Part shown: piece by piece, positions 63,101 through 64,000 of the stretch
Layout: each line of letters starts with the position of its first letter
How positions within the stretch are numbered: position 1 is the stretch's first letter
Source: Aldrovandia affinis
Lineage: Eukaryota > Chordata > Actinopteri > Notacanthiformes > Halosauridae
Length of the DNA: 64,000 nt
Reading direction: 5' to 3'
NCBI GenBank assembly: GCA_029706075.1
Contig: JAINUG010000110.1
Location: 1,769,679-1,833,678, forward strand
The notes under the pieces: model-generated
The model's input: only the letters and a program-made list of their open reading frames with translations
Database searches by the model: none
Told to the model about the DNA's origin: nothing
Program-made: the position numbers and the translations under genes

Positions 63101-64000
63101 CAGCGTGTGCGTGTGCGTGTCTGTCCTCCCAGACCTGGGGATAGGGAAATGGAGTAAACTAAGGGTATAATCTTGGGGTGATCTGTGGCTGATCAGAGCA
63201 GGAGATCCAAGGGAAGACTACTTCAGACTATTCTGCACAACAGACATCTTCAGAATTCTAGTCATTTCAGATGAGGCTGAAAATCATTGAGAAGTCTTAT
63301 AGAGGCATGCAGTTTCTTTTGTGTTTCTGGACATATGAAATGTAAGTTTTATGTTATATTTTTTGCAAGCTCAGAAGAGAAATACAGAGAAATGTACCCG
63401 AAAGTAGTAACTTGTATTTATTTAAGTTTTGTGAAGTTTACAATAGGCACTCGGCAAGTAAAGTTGCAATAAAAATACAGAACAAAAGGAATGCAGTATA
63501 CTTGATAGAATACATACTTCAGGCAACATTGACTGCAACGAATTCGGTACCACTCATTTAGTTTTCGATGAGAAAATCAACAACAAAAAACGACTACAAA
63601 AGTAAAAAGAAACAAACGCAAGGAGCAAGGATTTTCTGTACGCTGAACATGGCAATGTCTTCACTACACTTCTGGTTGGACATCATTGTATTTTTTCATC
63701 TTTCTAGTTCTGGTCCAGCAACATGGTTAACATCACTGTAGTGAAGAGAAAGATTTGAAACAAATTCACCAGAAGTTGCATATACAAGTGACTTGATGTG
63801 ATGTTCCTATAGTGCTATGATTCAGCAGACATACACCCCCGCTCTTTGATGATAGTCTCAGAAAAAGCTTGGACTGCAATGGTGTGGACATTCATCCTAT
63901 CATCATGTTATTTTCTTTGGGGGGGGGGGTTGGGGCGATCAACTGATGATAATGATTAACCTGCTGCGTGCAAGTCTGTGTAACTGGTGCATTAGAAGAT
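60110..64000. other. dkk1 upstream intergenic DNA
   Basis: Unique AT-rich sequence with the motif cluster at 60576-60808. A GT-rich run lies near 63100-63122 and a run of G near 63920-63930. No exon was recognised. In human the next gene in this direction is PRKG1, and nothing of it is visible here. Confidence 0.5.
60576..60808. promoter_or_regulatory. distal TCF/LEF and octamer cluster upstream of dkk1
   Basis: TTCAAAG occurs at 60576-60582, CTTTGAA (reverse TCF core) at 60754-60760, ATCAAAG at 60788-60794 and an octamer ATGCAAAT at 60801-60808. The cluster is about 0.55-0.8 kb upstream of the inferred start site. Short motifs occur by chance, so function is a hypothesis. Confidence 0.35.

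Overview
The window is vertebrate nuclear DNA, most likely from a ray-finned fish. It has GT-AG introns, AT-rich intergenic DNA, tRNA-derived SINE copies, Tc1/mariner fossils, a short repeat tail typical of fish SINE/LINE elements, and long CA and AT microsatellites. There are no bacterial-style operons. Nearly all open frames between the two genes look like chance or repeat-derived frames.

Layout: (1) Positions 1-1615, plus strand, hold the 3' end of a protocadherin-15 gene (pcdh15). It consists of a Ser/Glu-rich cytoplasmic tail exon and a terminal exon that ends in the conserved tail ...HIPMTKL, followed by a 3' UTR. The terminal exon carries an apparent one-base deletion at 1098-1100. (2) Positions about 2.4-58.1 kb are a gene desert of about 56 kb. 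It holds SINE copies on the minus strand (about 4.1, 10.6 and 29.3 kb), a degraded Tc1/mariner element with terminal inverted repeats (31.5-32.6 kb), a pair of inverted repeat arms 3.5 kb apart (36.9-40.9 kb) enclosing another SINE and a second Tc1 fossil, simple repeats, two CpG-dense spots (20.8-21.0 and 23.6-23.8 kb), and several stretches that read like conserved non-coding regulatory DNA (notably 22.62-22.92 kb). (3) Positions 58.1-60.1 kb, minus strand, hold a complete four-exon dkk1 gene (250 residues). It has a TATA box, two proximal TCF/LEF motifs and a poly(A) signal. (4) Positions 60.1-64 kb are dkk1 upstream DNA with further TCF/LEF and octamer motifs.

The two genes converge, as I recall for human chromosome 10 (PCDH15 and DKK1 facing each other), so this is an ancient linkage. 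Human MBL2, which lies between them, is not visible here. The genes work in different processes: PCDH15 in the hair-cell tip link, Dkk1 as a secreted Wnt antagonist. The desert is a plausible home for long-range dkk1 regulatory elements. I did not find a new gene system. The items most worth checking are the pcdh15 frameshift, the CpG islands, the motif-dense block near 22.7 kb, the dkk1 TCF cluster and the 4-kb inverted-repeat structure.
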